Source: an uncultured Prevotella sp.
GTDB lineage: Bacteria; Bacteroidota; Bacteroidia; Bacteroidales; Bacteroidaceae
NCBI GenBank assembly: GCA_927910885.1
Contig: CAKMOD010000064.1
Coordinates: 1-50,762, forward strand
Reading direction: 5' to 3'
Length of the DNA stretch: 50,762 nucleotides
The notes beneath the pieces are model-generated. The model was not told the DNA's origin. It was given only the letters and a program-made list of their open reading frames with translations, and made no database searches. Of the stretch, positions 8,485 to 16,832 are shown piece by piece. Numbering within the stretch: the stretch's first letter is position 1; the number at the start of each line of letters is the position of its first letter. Both the position numbers and the translations under genes were made by a program.

Positions 8485-9720
8485 TTAGAAGTCTGTCAGA
8501 CAAGTATCCAATGCTTTGGTGATAGCCTCTTTGTCGAGGTCCTGACCAATAAAAACCAGTTTCTGCATTCTGTCACCGTATGGCTCCTCCCAATCTTTCT
8601 TTAGTTTAGGATTATTCTCAAGGAACTCACGCAACTGGAATTGTGGCATTGTTGCATACCACTGACCTGCGTTGCGAAGGCTTACCTGCTTGCCAGCCTG
8701 CTCAAAGACATAACAAATATCTTTCTCATTAGAGAAGTAACAGAGGCCCTTACAGCGGATAATCTGCTTAGGCCACTGACGTGCTACGAAATCATCAAAG
8801 AAGTTGATATCGAATGGACGACGTGCATTATACACGAAGGTCTGGATGTTATATTCCAAAGCTTCACCGCTCTCTTCATTTTCTATGCCGTGATGATGGT
8901 GGCAGTGGTGGTGGTGATGATGACCGTGATGATGATCGTCATGCTCATCATGGTCGTGATGGTGGTCATGTTCTTCCTCTTCATCATCGTGACCTTCTAT
9001 CTCAGCAATCCATGAAGCAGAGGTTGCAACCTTGTCAAAGTTGAAGTCGCCTGTGTTGATAATCTTATCCAAGTCAACATCTGCATAATTAGACTCAATA
9101 ATCTCAGCCTTTGGTTGTAGCGAACGAATAATCTTCTTCACCAATCCTAATTCCTCCTTACTAACATCATCAACCTTATTGAGGAGAATAATATTACAGA
9201 ATTCAATCTGTTGGATAAGTAGGTTCTCAATATCATCCTCTTGTAGGTCTTTCTTCAAAAGGTCATTACCAGCAGAGAACTCATCACACATACGACGTGC
9301 GTCAACAACTGTTACGATAGAGTCAAGTACAGCCTTACCTTTCTTTATGATGTCTGGATACATCTGTGGATAGGCGCAGATAGTCTGTGCAATTGGAGCT
9401 GGTTCGCAGATACCACTTGCCTCAATAACAATGTAGTCAAACTTCTGCTGAGACACAATATCATTCAACTGCTGCACTAAGTCCATCTTCAACGTACAGC
9501 AGATGCAGCCATTTTGGAGTGCAACGAGTGAATCATCCTTCTGATCGACAACGCCACCCGCCTCAATGAGGTCAGCATCAATATTTACTTCGCCGATGTC
9601 GTTGACAATAACGGCAAACTTAATACCTTTCTTGTTGGCAAGAATCTTGTTTACTAATGTTGTCTTACCGCTGCCTAAGTAACCTGTAAGTAGGAGGACA
9701 GGAGTCTCTTTTATATTCAT
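8485..9720 (-). CDS. CobW/COG0523 G3E GTPase, His-rich metal chaperone
   Basis: A 411-aa G3E-family GTPase that probably delivers zinc or another metal to a client enzyme. The Walker A motif is GYLGSGKTTLVN (residues 13-24), the metal-binding CxCC is GCICCTLK (about 71-78), the Walker B region is IEASGICEPAPI, and the guanine specificity motif is NKVD. Residues about 243-277 form a very His/Asp/Glu-rich tract with a central Cys, a likely metal-storage loop. The CobW C-terminal domain follows (about 290-411). It is flanked by terminators on both sides and is probably a single-gene unit. A CAAAGTTA at 9755-9762 is a -7-like element on this strand. Zinc regulation is common in the family, but I did not find a Zur box. 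Confidence 0.92.
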   Translation of the reverse strand: MNIKETPVLLLTGYLGSGKTTLVNKILANKKGIKFAVIVNDIGEVNIDADLIEAGGVVDQKDDSLVALQNGCICCTLKMDLVQQLNDIVSQQKFDYIVIEASGICEPAPIAQTICAYPQMYPDIIKKGKAVLDSIVTVVDARRMCDEFSAGNDLLKKDLQEDDIENLLIQQIEFCNIILLNKVDDVSKEELGLVKKIIRSLQPKAEIIESNYADVDLDKIINTGDFNFDKVATSASWIAEIEGHDDEEEEHDHHHDHDEHDDHHHGHHHHHHCHHHHGIENEESGEALEYNIQTFVYNARRPFDINFFDDFVARQWPKQIIRCKGLCYFSNEKDICYVFEQAGKQVSLRNAGQWYATMPQFQLREFLENNPKLKKDWEEPYGDRMQKLVFIGQDLDKEAITKALDTCLTDF

Positions 9721-9837
9721 CTTATGTATCTTTTGTTTTATTATTCTAAGACTACAAAGTTACAAAAAATATGCCAAGTGTACTGTTCTGATAAGTCGAA
9801 ATCTCTTCTAATTAATAATAATTCTTCTTTCATACAA

Positions 9838-9875
9838 TAAGAACGGCTATGACTTTCTAATCATAGCCGTTCTTA
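9838..9875. terminator. Perfect 15-bp hairpin, intrinsic terminator
   Basis: The stem 9838-9852 pairs perfectly with 9861-9875 around the 8-nt loop CTTTCTAA. It lies beyond the 3' end of the - strand FKBP gene and upstream of the CobW gene, so it most likely ends FKBP transcription. Confidence 0.75.
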
Positions 9876-9929
9876 TATAGGTGTTTTTTGTTTTTCTTCT
9901 GCTTATTGATGGAAGAGAGGATGATAAAC

Positions 9930-10331
9930 TTATCCAATAGCAAATAGTTCTATCTCGAAGATTAGTGTGGAATAGCCAGGAATCTCTCCATCACGTTTTG
10001 TGCCGTATCCCTCTTGATAAGGGATGTGTACACGCCAGTGGTCGCCCTTATGCATAGCGCAGAGTGCTGTTTGAAAACCTGTAATCAAATCGTTTACACG
10101 GAAAGCTTCAGGGATTCCTCTTTGCCAACTATCATCGAAAACCTGACCAGAAATAAGACTTCCACGATAATGGCAGGTGACAATAGAGCGCTCCGAAACC
10201 GTACCTTCACCGCTTCCTTCCTTTATTACTTCGTAGAGAATACCATTTGAAAGCGGCTTGACGCCTTCTTTCTTGCTAAGTACTTTGAGGTATTCTTTGT
10301 TCTTTAATTTATATTCTTGTTTCTTACCCAT
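9930..10331 (-). CDS. FKBP-type peptidyl-prolyl cis-trans isomerase
   Basis: A 133-aa single-domain FKBP. No signal peptide is seen, so it is probably cytoplasmic. Family motifs are SIVTCHYRGSLISGQVFDDS, the active-site stretch EAFRVNDLITGFQTAL, MHKGDHWRVHIPYQEGYG and STLIFEIELF. The N-terminal 30 residues are basic (KKQEYKLKNKEYLKVLSKKE). Such enzymes speed proline isomerisation during protein folding. CAAAATTA at 10358-10365 is a plausible -7 element on this strand. It is divergent from the small ORF and MATE gene. Confidence 0.92.
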   Translation of the reverse strand: MGKKQEYKLKNKEYLKVLSKKEGVKPLSNGILYEVIKEGSGEGTVSERSIVTCHYRGSLISGQVFDDSWQRGIPEAFRVNDLITGFQTALCAMHKGDHWRVHIPYQEGYGTKRDGEIPGYSTLIFEIELFAIG

Positions 10332-10447
10332 AAGTCTAAATTATATATTAATGCACGCAAAATTAGCTAATATCTTTTGATTTCACAATTAATTCAATTA
10401 CTTTTGTTTCGGCATAGTATTTGTTCTATAGCTTATAAACGTACGAT

Positions 10448-10588
10448 ATGAATTTTGATAGAATAGAGAATGATACACGTCGGGCGGAACTGATTCGCGT
10501 GTTGGAACATTCAATAGAGCGATTGTCATTGGCAGAGTTAGAGGCTTTGTATTACGACCTTGTGGCTAAGGATTATATCCGAGAGTAG
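10448..10588 (+). CDS. Small 46-aa protein upstream of MATE exporter, unknown
   Basis: The ATG at 10448 opens a 46-codon frame ending in TAG at 10586-10588. The product starts MNFDRIENDTRRAELIRVLE and is charged and helix-prone, with LSLAELEALYYDLVAKDYI near the end. It has no membrane segment. It fills the gap between the promoter region and the MATE gene, whose ATG follows 4 nt after this stop, a spacing typical of an operon. I do not recognise the family. Supporting points are the amphipathic composition and tight spacing; length alone would allow chance. Confidence 0.5.
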   Translation: MNFDRIENDTRRAELIRVLEHSIERLSLAELEALYYDLVAKDYIRE

Positions 10589-10592
10589 TAAA

Positions 10593-11945
10593 ATGCGGTT
10601 GATGGATAACTGGAATAGGGATATTCTACGCCTTGCCATCCCCTCTATTATAAGCAATGTGACTGTTCCACTGTTGGGCCTTGTAGACTTGGCGGTGGTA
10701 GGACATATTGGTAATGAGGCGTATATCAGTGCGATTGCAGTTGGTTCAATGATATTTAATGTCATGTACTGGTTGTTAGGATTCCTACGCATGGGTACGA
10801 GTGGCATGACATCACAAGCGTATGGACGACAAGACGGACAGGAATGTATGAATATTCTTGTTCGCACACTGATGATAGGCGTAGGAATGGGACTTCTCTT
10901 TATTGTTGCACAGCGTGGCATAGAGTGGGGGATGCTTCGGCTAATGAATACGCCAGAAGCTTCGTGGAGTTTTGTTGCTACCTATTTTAGAATCGTTATA
11001 TGGGGTGCCCCAGCAATGTTAGGACTTTATGGATTGACAGGATGGTTTATCGGAATGCAGGATACGCGTACACCAATGGTAGTGGCTGTATTGCAGAATG
11101 TGGTCAATATCCTTGCCTCCTTGATCTTTGTTTTTGTTCTTGGCTGGAAGATTAGTGGTGTTGCTGCGGGTACAGTTCTGGCTCAATGGGTTGGTTTCAT
11201 GGTTTCTTTATATGCCGCATATAGACGGATTTCGTCTGAGAAAGAACAGGGGCTAACTTCGGAGAAAAGTGGTCTTATGGTGTTGCAGACTACATTCTGT
11301 CGTGTACTTGTAATGAGGGGAGAATGGAGAGAGTTCTTTCGTGTCAATAAGGATATCTTCTTGCGAACCCTTTGTTTGGTGGCAGTAAATTTCTTTTTCA
11401 CCTCAGCTGGAGGAAAACAAGGAGCAATGATGTTGGCAGTGAATACATTATTGATGACTTTGTTTACGCTTTTCTCTTATCTGATGGATGGCTTTGCATA
11501 CGCAGGAGAGGCACTTAGTGGTAAGTACTATGGTGCTGGTGATACAAAAGGGCTGCGTATAGCAGTTCGTCGATTGTTTGGCTTTGGTGTCATTATGGCA
11601 TTGATGTTTACTGCAGTTTACGTCTTTGGAGGTGTAGGGTTCCTTCATCTTCTTACCAGTGATGGATCTGTTGTGACAGCAGCACAGCCCTACCTCTTTT
11701 GGGCCTACCTTATTCCCGCAGCAGGAATGGCTGCTTTTGTGTTAGATGGAGTCTTTATTGGGTTGACAGCAACAAAGGGAATGTTATTCTCAACAGCTGT
11801 CGCAATGATAACATTCTTTGCAGTTTATTATCTACTTTGGAGTAGTTTTGGAAATGATGCCTTATGGATAGCGTTTCTATCGTTTCTTGGAATGAGAGGA
11901 GTTGCTTCTATCCTTTGGGCACGTAGATATTTAGTAATATTTTAA
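10593..11945 (+). CDS. MATE-family multidrug/Na+(H+) antiporter
   Basis: About 450 aa and highly hydrophobic, with about 12 membrane segments. The start LAIPSIISNVTVPLLGLVDL followed by AVVGHIG is the MATE signature, and the second half repeats it (MMLAVNTLLMTLFTLFSYLM, then DGFAYAGEALSGKYYGAGD). These inner-membrane transporters export cationic drugs or metabolites in exchange for Na+ or H+, often in DinF-like lineages. I chose the ATG at 10593 because upstream codons overlap the small ORF and look non-coding. The next gene starts 16 nt downstream, suggesting co-transcription. Substrate unknown. Confidence 0.93.
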   Translation: MRLMDNWNRDILRLAIPSIISNVTVPLLGLVDLAVVGHIGNEAYISAIAVGSMIFNVMYWLLGFLRMGTSGMTSQAYGRQDGQECMNILVRTLMIGVGMGLLFIVAQRGIEWGMLRLMNTPEASWSFVATYFRIVIWGAPAMLGLYGLTGWFIGMQDTRTPMVVAVLQNVVNILASLIFVFVLGWKISGVAAGTVLAQWVGFMVSLYAAYRRISSEKEQGLTSEKSGLMVLQTTFCRVLVMRGEWREFFRVNKDIFLRTLCLVAVNFFFTSAGGKQGAMMLAVNTLLMTLFTLFSYLMDGFAYAGEALSGKYYGAGDTKGLRIAVRRLFGFGVIMALMFTAVYVFGGVGFLHLLTSDGSVVTAAQPYLFWAYLIPAAGMAAFVLDGVFIGLTATKGMLFSTAVAMITFFAVYYLLWSSFGNDALWIAFLSFLGMRGVASILWARRYLVIF

Positions 11946-11961
11946 TTAAAAAGATTGTAAG

Positions 11962-13065
11962 ATGGGTTTTGGTTGGATAATAGTTTTTCTTTTGGTCCTT
12001 TTAACGGGCTGTGGATATGTAAGTTGGCACGTGTGGCAGATTTTGCCTCTTGCTGTAGTAGGTAAGTGGATTGTTGTTGGAGTATTATTACTTTTCATCG
12101 TATGCTTCTTTACTAATTTTATATTAGGTTTGGATAATAAGCCAATGCCAATAGCAGTGACGTTGTATGAACTTGGCAATTCTGCTGTGTTTATTGGGCT
12201 ATATCTGTTGTTATTTTTCCTTGCGCTTGACTTGGGAAGATTACTTCATCTTGTTCCTCGTTCTTTTCTTTATAATAGTTGGACAGGTACAGTGTCAGTA
12301 GTTGTCATTATGATAGGATTGTTCGTTTATGGATATTTCAATTATTTGCATAAAGAGCGTGTACCCTTGAGTTTACAGTCAGCTAAAGCGATGAAAAAGC
12401 AACATCGTTTGGTGATGATGACCGACTTGCATTTAGGTTATCATAATCGTGCAGATGAGTTTAGAAAGTGGGTTGATAAGGTGAATGAAGAGCAGCCTGA
12501 GGCTATTCTCATAGCAGGAGATATTATTGATGGTAGTATTCGTGCGCTCATAGACCAAGATATGGCAGCTGAGTTCCGTCGTCTGAATGCTCCTGTTTAT
12601 GCATGTTTAGGCAATCATGAGTATTTAAGTGGCGAGCCTCGTGCAAAGAAGTTTTATCAAGATGCAGGTATTCATCTACTTATTGATAATCATAGTTTGG
12701 TGCCATTGGAAGGCGGTGACTCAATTCTTGTTGTAGGGCGCGATGATAGAACAAATAAGAAACGTGCCAGTCTACAGCATTTGATGAAGTCTGCGCCAAA
12801 GGGTTATTATACAATTCTTATGGATCATCAGCCTTATCATTTGGAAGAGGCGCAGCAAGCTGGTATCGACTTCCAACTCTCTGGTCACACGCATTATGGT
12901 CAGGTATGGCCTATAAGTTGGATAGAAGACCTTATCTATGAAAATGCTTTCGGACCTTTACAGAAAGGGAATACACAATATTATGTGTCTTCTGGAATAG
13001 GTATTTGGGGAGGTAAATTCCGTATTGGTACAAGATCAGAGTATGTGGTAGCTGATATCAAATAA
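11962..13065 (+). CDS. Membrane-anchored calcineurin-like metallophosphoesterase
   Basis: A 367-aa protein with about four N-terminal membrane segments (residues 1-130) and a C-terminal metallophosphoesterase domain. Metal-ligand motifs are in order: TDLHLGYH (about 153-160), AGDIIDGS, CLGNHEY and LSGHTHYGQ. The dinuclear metal site is therefore complete. The family resembles YkuE, which acts on membrane or lipid-linked phosphate esters; the exact substrate here is unknown. It lies 16 nt after the MATE gene in the same direction. No terminator is obvious downstream; instead the 22-nt palindrome array at 13211 begins about 145 nt further on. Confidence 0.88.
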   Translation: MGFGWIIVFLLVLLTGCGYVSWHVWQILPLAVVGKWIVVGVLLLFIVCFFTNFILGLDNKPMPIAVTLYELGNSAVFIGLYLLLFFLALDLGRLLHLVPRSFLYNSWTGTVSVVVIMIGLFVYGYFNYLHKERVPLSLQSAKAMKKQHRLVMMTDLHLGYHNRADEFRKWVDKVNEEQPEAILIAGDIIDGSIRALIDQDMAAEFRRLNAPVYACLGNHEYLSGEPRAKKFYQDAGIHLLIDNHSLVPLEGGDSILVVGRDDRTNKKRASLQHLMKSAPKGYYTILMDHQPYHLEEAQQAGIDFQLSGHTHYGQVWPISWIEDLIYENAFGPLQKGNTQYYVSSGIGIWGGKFRIGTRSEYVVADIK

Positions 13066-13210
13066 GAATAAATCGTTTTGACCATTCTGAATGATAGATT
13101 TTGTAGTACATATTGTATATAAGATGTTTATTATTAATGGTTTAATATGTATTGTTAAATGATATGTATAAGCAGTTTTGTCTGTTATCTGTTATGGTAA
13201 TAGTGCTCCG

Positions 13211-13265
13211 CACATGTGGTGCTGATGGTAAACACCATTGGTGCGGGGCATGAACACCAATGGTG
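13211..13265. repeat. 22-nt phased palindrome array, locus A (3 units)
   Basis: Units CACATGTGGTG (13211), CACCATTGGTG (13233) and CACCAATGGTG (13255) are exactly 22 nt apart. Units two and three are reverse complements, and with flanking AA/TT they can form a 13-bp stem around an 11-nt loop. The array sits in the 590-nt gap between the metallophosphoesterase and the export lipoprotein. Apart from it and the promoter at 13516, I see nothing else in this gap. Confidence 0.9.
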
Positions 13266-13515
13266 TTGATGGTTTAGTATCTTGTAAAATCTCTTTTGGA
13301 AGATGTCTATTTCTTGTTAGAAGATAATCATGTGACTATATGTGAATAGGCTTATTGGTAACAATATGATTAGCAAGGTAATGAGGTCATTATGTTTTTC
13401 GGCAGAGGATGGTTTTTTAGGGAGAATTATGCTTAATAAGCTTCAATACAATCCTAATATGGTAAAGCATCCGTTATTTTGTGTTGAAGAATCTAAAAAG
13501 AAAAACAGATATTAG

Positions 13516-13547
13516 TTTGCGGTTATCAGAAAATAGTTGTATTTTTG
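13516..13547 (+). promoter_or_regulatory. Bacteroidota-type promoter for the export lipoprotein
   Basis: TTTG at 13516-13519 and TATTTTTG at 13540-13547 are separated by 20 bp. The gene's ATG is at 13657, implying a leader of about 105 nt. Confidence 0.7.
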
Positions 13548-13656
13548 CAAAGAATATATTTCGATCGATGAAATAAGGCTGAAAGTTCCTTTGTTTTCGT
13601 TCGTTTTTATTTTGCTAAAATTAATGTTGATAGTTGACTACACGTTATTTGTTCAA

Positions 13657-14457
13657 ATGAAAAAAATTATTTTCTCCCTCATAGTTACGGCTATGATTAT
13701 GACCATGACGGGATGTGGCTCAAGTAAGGGCTTTACTTACTTAGAAAATGCTGATTCTATTAGCCTTGCTGCTTCACGTGGCTTGTATGATGCTCGCATC
13801 ATGCCAAAAGATGAATTGACGATTACCGTAAACACTACTGACCCAGATGCTGCGGCTCCTTTCAATTTGCAGGTGCGTAACCAGTTGGGTAGTGGTAAGC
13901 AGGTTGCTTCAGGTGGTGGCTCTTTGCAGGGTTACTTGGTAGACAACTCAGGTTTCATCAATTTCCCAGTAATTGGTAAGATTCACGTAAGTGGCTTGAC
14001 AAAGCCAGAGTGTGAAGACCTTATCAAGAGTAAGATTCAGCCTTATTTGGCACGCACAGAGAATCCTATTGTAACTGTTCGTATGAGCAGCTACCATGTG
14101 ACAGTTCTCGGTGAAGTAGGTCATCCTGGTGTTGTTCCTGTTTCAACAGAGAAGATGAGTGTTTTGGAAGCAATTGCACAAGCTGGTGATCTTGGCGTTT
14201 ATGGAAAGCGTGATAACATTATGTTGATTCGTGAAGATCCAACAGGTCAGAAGCATGTCGTACGTTTGAATCTTAACGATGCAAACTTGCTCAACTCACC
14301 TTACTATTATCTTCAGCAGAATGATGTCCTCTATGTTCAGCCAAACAGTGTAAAGGCTAAGAACTCAGGTATTGGTAGCTCTACTACCCTCTGGTTCTCT
14401 TTCATTGGTATTGTGACATCAGTAGCATCGTTGCTCGTAAGCGTATTGAGAAAGTAA
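13657..14457 (+). CDS. Polysaccharide export lipoprotein (Wza/BexD-like)
   Basis: The start at 13657 gives a 266-aa protein with a clear lipoprotein signal peptide: KKIIFSLIVTAMIMTMTGC, lipidated Cys at residue 20. An upstream extension in frame is rejected because it lacks a secretion signal and spans the promoter. The poly-export domain (about 45-150) includes GLYDARIMPKDELTITV and FPVIGKIHVSGLT; one SLBB domain follows (about 150-240: VTVLGEVGHPGVVPV, ISVLEAIAQAGD-like). A C-terminal hydrophobic segment (STTLWFSFIGIVTSVASLLV) probably crosses the outer membrane. It forms the outer-membrane channel for capsule export. Unusually, no Wzc kinase gene follows; PurF is next. Confidence 0.92.
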   Translation: MKKIIFSLIVTAMIMTMTGCGSSKGFTYLENADSISLAASRGLYDARIMPKDELTITVNTTDPDAAAPFNLQVRNQLGSGKQVASGGGSLQGYLVDNSGFINFPVIGKIHVSGLTKPECEDLIKSKIQPYLARTENPIVTVRMSSYHVTVLGEVGHPGVVPVSTEKMSVLEAIAQAGDLGVYGKRDNIMLIREDPTGQKHVVRLNLNDANLLNSPYYYLQQNDVLYVQPNSVKAKNSGIGSSTTLWFSFIGIVTSVASLLVSVLRK

Positions 14458-14804
14458 CATACTGTCCTTGGAGACTATTCTTATAGCCTTTCTATGGATA
14501 AAATATAATTGGAATGAGAATATCTTTGACATCCACGTCTTGGATAGCTCCTTTGGGGCTATTAGAAAGAGAGGGTGTGAGAGGTATTCTCTTTTTTAAT
14601 TTATGGTAAAGGGTTGTTGAGTATTTTTAGGAGTCATTAAGGATAAAGTGTGAGACTTACTTCTCCTAAACAGCAGCTTTAGTCACCTTGACTGCAGAGT
14701 CAGAAGACGATACGAAAGTATTGGTATTAAGTCACTCTACAAATAGGGTAGCCTATGAGAGAGATAGACTAATTAAAAGTAAAAGATAGACAGAAACTTT
14801 ATCA
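14458..14804 (+). other. Long leader region before purF
   Basis: The 347 nt upstream of the PurF-like gene hold no ORF of note. There are several possible hairpins: ATAGCTCC with GGGGCTAT near 14550, and TTAGGAG with CTCCTAA between about 14624 and 14670. I do not recognise a known riboswitch. A regulatory leader is possible, but nothing here demonstrates it. Confidence 0.3.
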
Positions 14805-16706
14805 ATGGAAAAGAACATTCATGAAGACTGCGGTGTTGCAATGATTCGATTGCTGAAGCCGCTTGAGTATTATCAGGAAAAGTATGGTACCTGGATGTAT
14901 GCACTGAATAAACTCTATCTGATGATGGAGAAGCAGCATAACCGTGGTCAGGAGGGAGCAGGTATGGCTTCTGTAAAACTGGATTCTGAGCCAGGTAATG
15001 AATATATGTTCCGTGAGCGTGCAGAGGGTAAGAATGCTGTTGCTGAGATATTTGCCAATGTTCATAAGCATTATAAGAACCTTTCACAGGAGCAGTTGTC
15101 TGATGTTTCTTTTGCTAAAACAAATCTTCCCTTTGCGGGAGACCTTTATATGGGCCACCTTCGGTACTCAACTACCGGCAAGAGTGGCCTTTCTTATGTT
15201 CATCCTTTCTTACGTCGTAATAACTGGAAAGCGAAGAACCTCTGTATGTGTGGCAACTTCAATATGACCAATATTGGAGATGTCTTTGAGATTCTAACCG
15301 AGCAGGGACAGTGCCCACGTATCTATAGTGATACGAATATTCTTTTGGAATTGATGGGACACAGACTTGATCGTGAGGTTGAACGTAACTTCGTGGATGC
15401 ACAGAAGTTAGGTTTAGAAAAACGTGCTATTACACATTATATTGAAGAGAATGTGCAGATGAGCAATGTTCTCAAGACAACAATGCAGCACTTTGATGGT
15501 GGATATGTTATCTGTGGACTGACAGGTTCGGGCGAGATGTTCTCTATCCGTGACCCATGGTCAATTCGTCCAGCTTTCTATTATAAGAATGACGAGATTG
15601 TTGTTTTGGCAAGTGAGCGTCCTGTTCTTCAGACTACATTTGACCTTGAGTGTGATGATATTCAGGAGTTGAAACCTGGTCAGGCACTGATTGTTAATAA
15701 ACGTGGTGAATGTTCACTGCAACAGATTCTTGAACCAAAGCAGAATGCAGCTTGTTCTTTTGAGCGTATTTACTTCTCACGTGGTTCAGATCGTGATATC
15801 TATAAGGAGCGTGAGACGTTGGGGCGTCAGTTGACTGAGCCTGTATTGAAGGCTGTTGACTATGATACAGAACATACAGTTCTCTCGTATATTCCTAATA
15901 CAGCAGAGGTTGCATTCTATGGTCTTGTACATGGCTTTAAGGAGCAAATTGACAAGAAGAAGGTTGAGCAAATTGCTGCTTTAGGTTCTAATGCTTCCTC
16001 AGAGGAGGTTTATCGCATTATTCATCAGGATGTACGCTCTGAGAAAGTAGCGTGGAAGGATATTAAGTTGCGCACTTTTATTACTGAAGGTAATTCGCGT
16101 AACGACCTTGCTTCTCATGTTTATGACGTTACATACGAGTGTATTAAACCTTATGAGGATAACCTCGTTATTATTGATGACTCTATCGTACGTGGTACAA
16201 CATTGAAAGAAAGTATTCTTCGTATTCTTGACCGCTTGCATCCTAAGAAGATAGTAGTTGTTTCCAGTGCGCCACAGATTCGATTCCCAGATTACTATGG
16301 TATTGACATGCCACATCCAGAAGAGTTCTGTGTCTTCCGTGCAGTAATCGAACTGATACGCGAACGCGGTTTGGAAGACTTGCTTCGTGAGGTTTACGAG
16401 AATTGTAAGAAAGAATTGGCAAAGCCTAAGGGAGAGCCAATCTTCAATGCTGTTCGTGCAGTTTATAAACCTTTCACAGTAGAGGATATCAATCGTAAAA
16501 TCGTTGAGATGCTGCGCCCTGAGGGTATGACAACACCTGTTGAACTTGTATTCCAAAGTGTTGAAGGATTGCACAATGCAATTCCTAATCATCCAGGTGA
16601 TTGGTACTTTACGGGAAACTACCCAACTCCAGGTGGTATGCGATTGGTCAATGAGGCTTTCGTGAGCTACTATGAGCGTGAACATTTGAACACAGTAAAA
16701 GCGTAA
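14805..16706 (+). CDS. purF: Long PurF-type amidophosphoribosyltransferase
   Basis: A 633-aa homologue of glutamine PRPP amidotransferase, the first step of purine synthesis. The N-terminal nucleophile is Cys9 in HEDCGVAMIRL, consistent with removal of a short propeptide. The glutaminase domain has QHNRGQEGAGMA, YMGHLRYSTTG and MCGNFNMTN. The phosphoribosyltransferase domain (about 290-560) has the PRPP motif VIIDDSIVRGTTLKESI. It exceeds the usual 470-510 aa, with insertions around 110-150 and a C-terminal extension of about 60 aa ending GDWYFTGNYPTPGG. Bacteroidales carry such long forms. It precedes carA-carB, so glutamine-derived nitrogen may be jointly directed into purines and pyrimidines. 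The true biochemical role of the long form should be held at moderate confidence. Confidence 0.85.
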   Translation: MEKNIHEDCGVAMIRLLKPLEYYQEKYGTWMYALNKLYLMMEKQHNRGQEGAGMASVKLDSEPGNEYMFRERAEGKNAVAEIFANVHKHYKNLSQEQLSDVSFAKTNLPFAGDLYMGHLRYSTTGKSGLSYVHPFLRRNNWKAKNLCMCGNFNMTNIGDVFEILTEQGQCPRIYSDTNILLELMGHRLDREVERNFVDAQKLGLEKRAITHYIEENVQMSNVLKTTMQHFDGGYVICGLTGSGEMFSIRDPWSIRPAFYYKNDEIVVLASERPVLQTTFDLECDDIQELKPGQALIVNKRGECSLQQILEPKQNAACSFERIYFSRGSDRDIYKERETLGRQLTEPVLKAVDYDTEHTVLSYIPNTAEVAFYGLVHGFKEQIDKKKVEQIAALGSNASSEEVYRIIHQDVRSEKVAWKDIKLRTFITEGNSRNDLASHVYDVTYECIKPYEDNLVIIDDSIVRGTTLKESILRILDRLHPKKIVVVSSAPQIRFPDYYGIDMPHPEEFCVFRAVIELIRERGLEDLLREVYENCKKELAKPKGEPIFNAVRAVYKPFTVEDINRKIVEMLRPEGMTTPVELVFQSVEGLHNAIPNHPGDWYFTGNYPTPGGMRLVNEAFVSYYEREHLNTVKA

Positions 16707-16749
16707 TAATCGCTTGTCTGTATATTATCATCATGATAAAAAAGAATTA

Positions 16750-16803
16750 TTTTCATGAAAGAAATCTTTCTTTTCACGATAAAAAATATTTCTTTCATGA
16801 AAA
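16750..16803. repeat. 16-bp perfect inverted repeat between purF and carA
   Basis: TTTTCATGAAAGAAAT (16750-16765) is the exact reverse complement of 16788-16803; the arms enclose a 22-nt spacer. Each arm includes the self-complementary TTTCATGAAA. No long T-run follows, so it may be a DNA-binding site or an mRNA hairpin rather than a terminator. carA starts 30 nt downstream. Confidence 0.8.
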
Positions 16804-16832
16804 GAAATTTCAATCCAACAATACTATAAGCA

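Noticed and set aside
8641..9044. Frames opposite the His-rich CobW gene
   Set aside because: They are antisense to repeated His/Asp codons, which give open frames by composition alone.
14458..14804. Known riboswitch before purF
   Set aside because: Hairpins can be drawn, but no conserved core of a known purine or other riboswitch was recognised.
15999..16685. 228-codon frame on the - strand within purF
   Set aside because: Antisense shadow of a well-supported gene; composition is unnatural, with many Cys, Trp and Asn.
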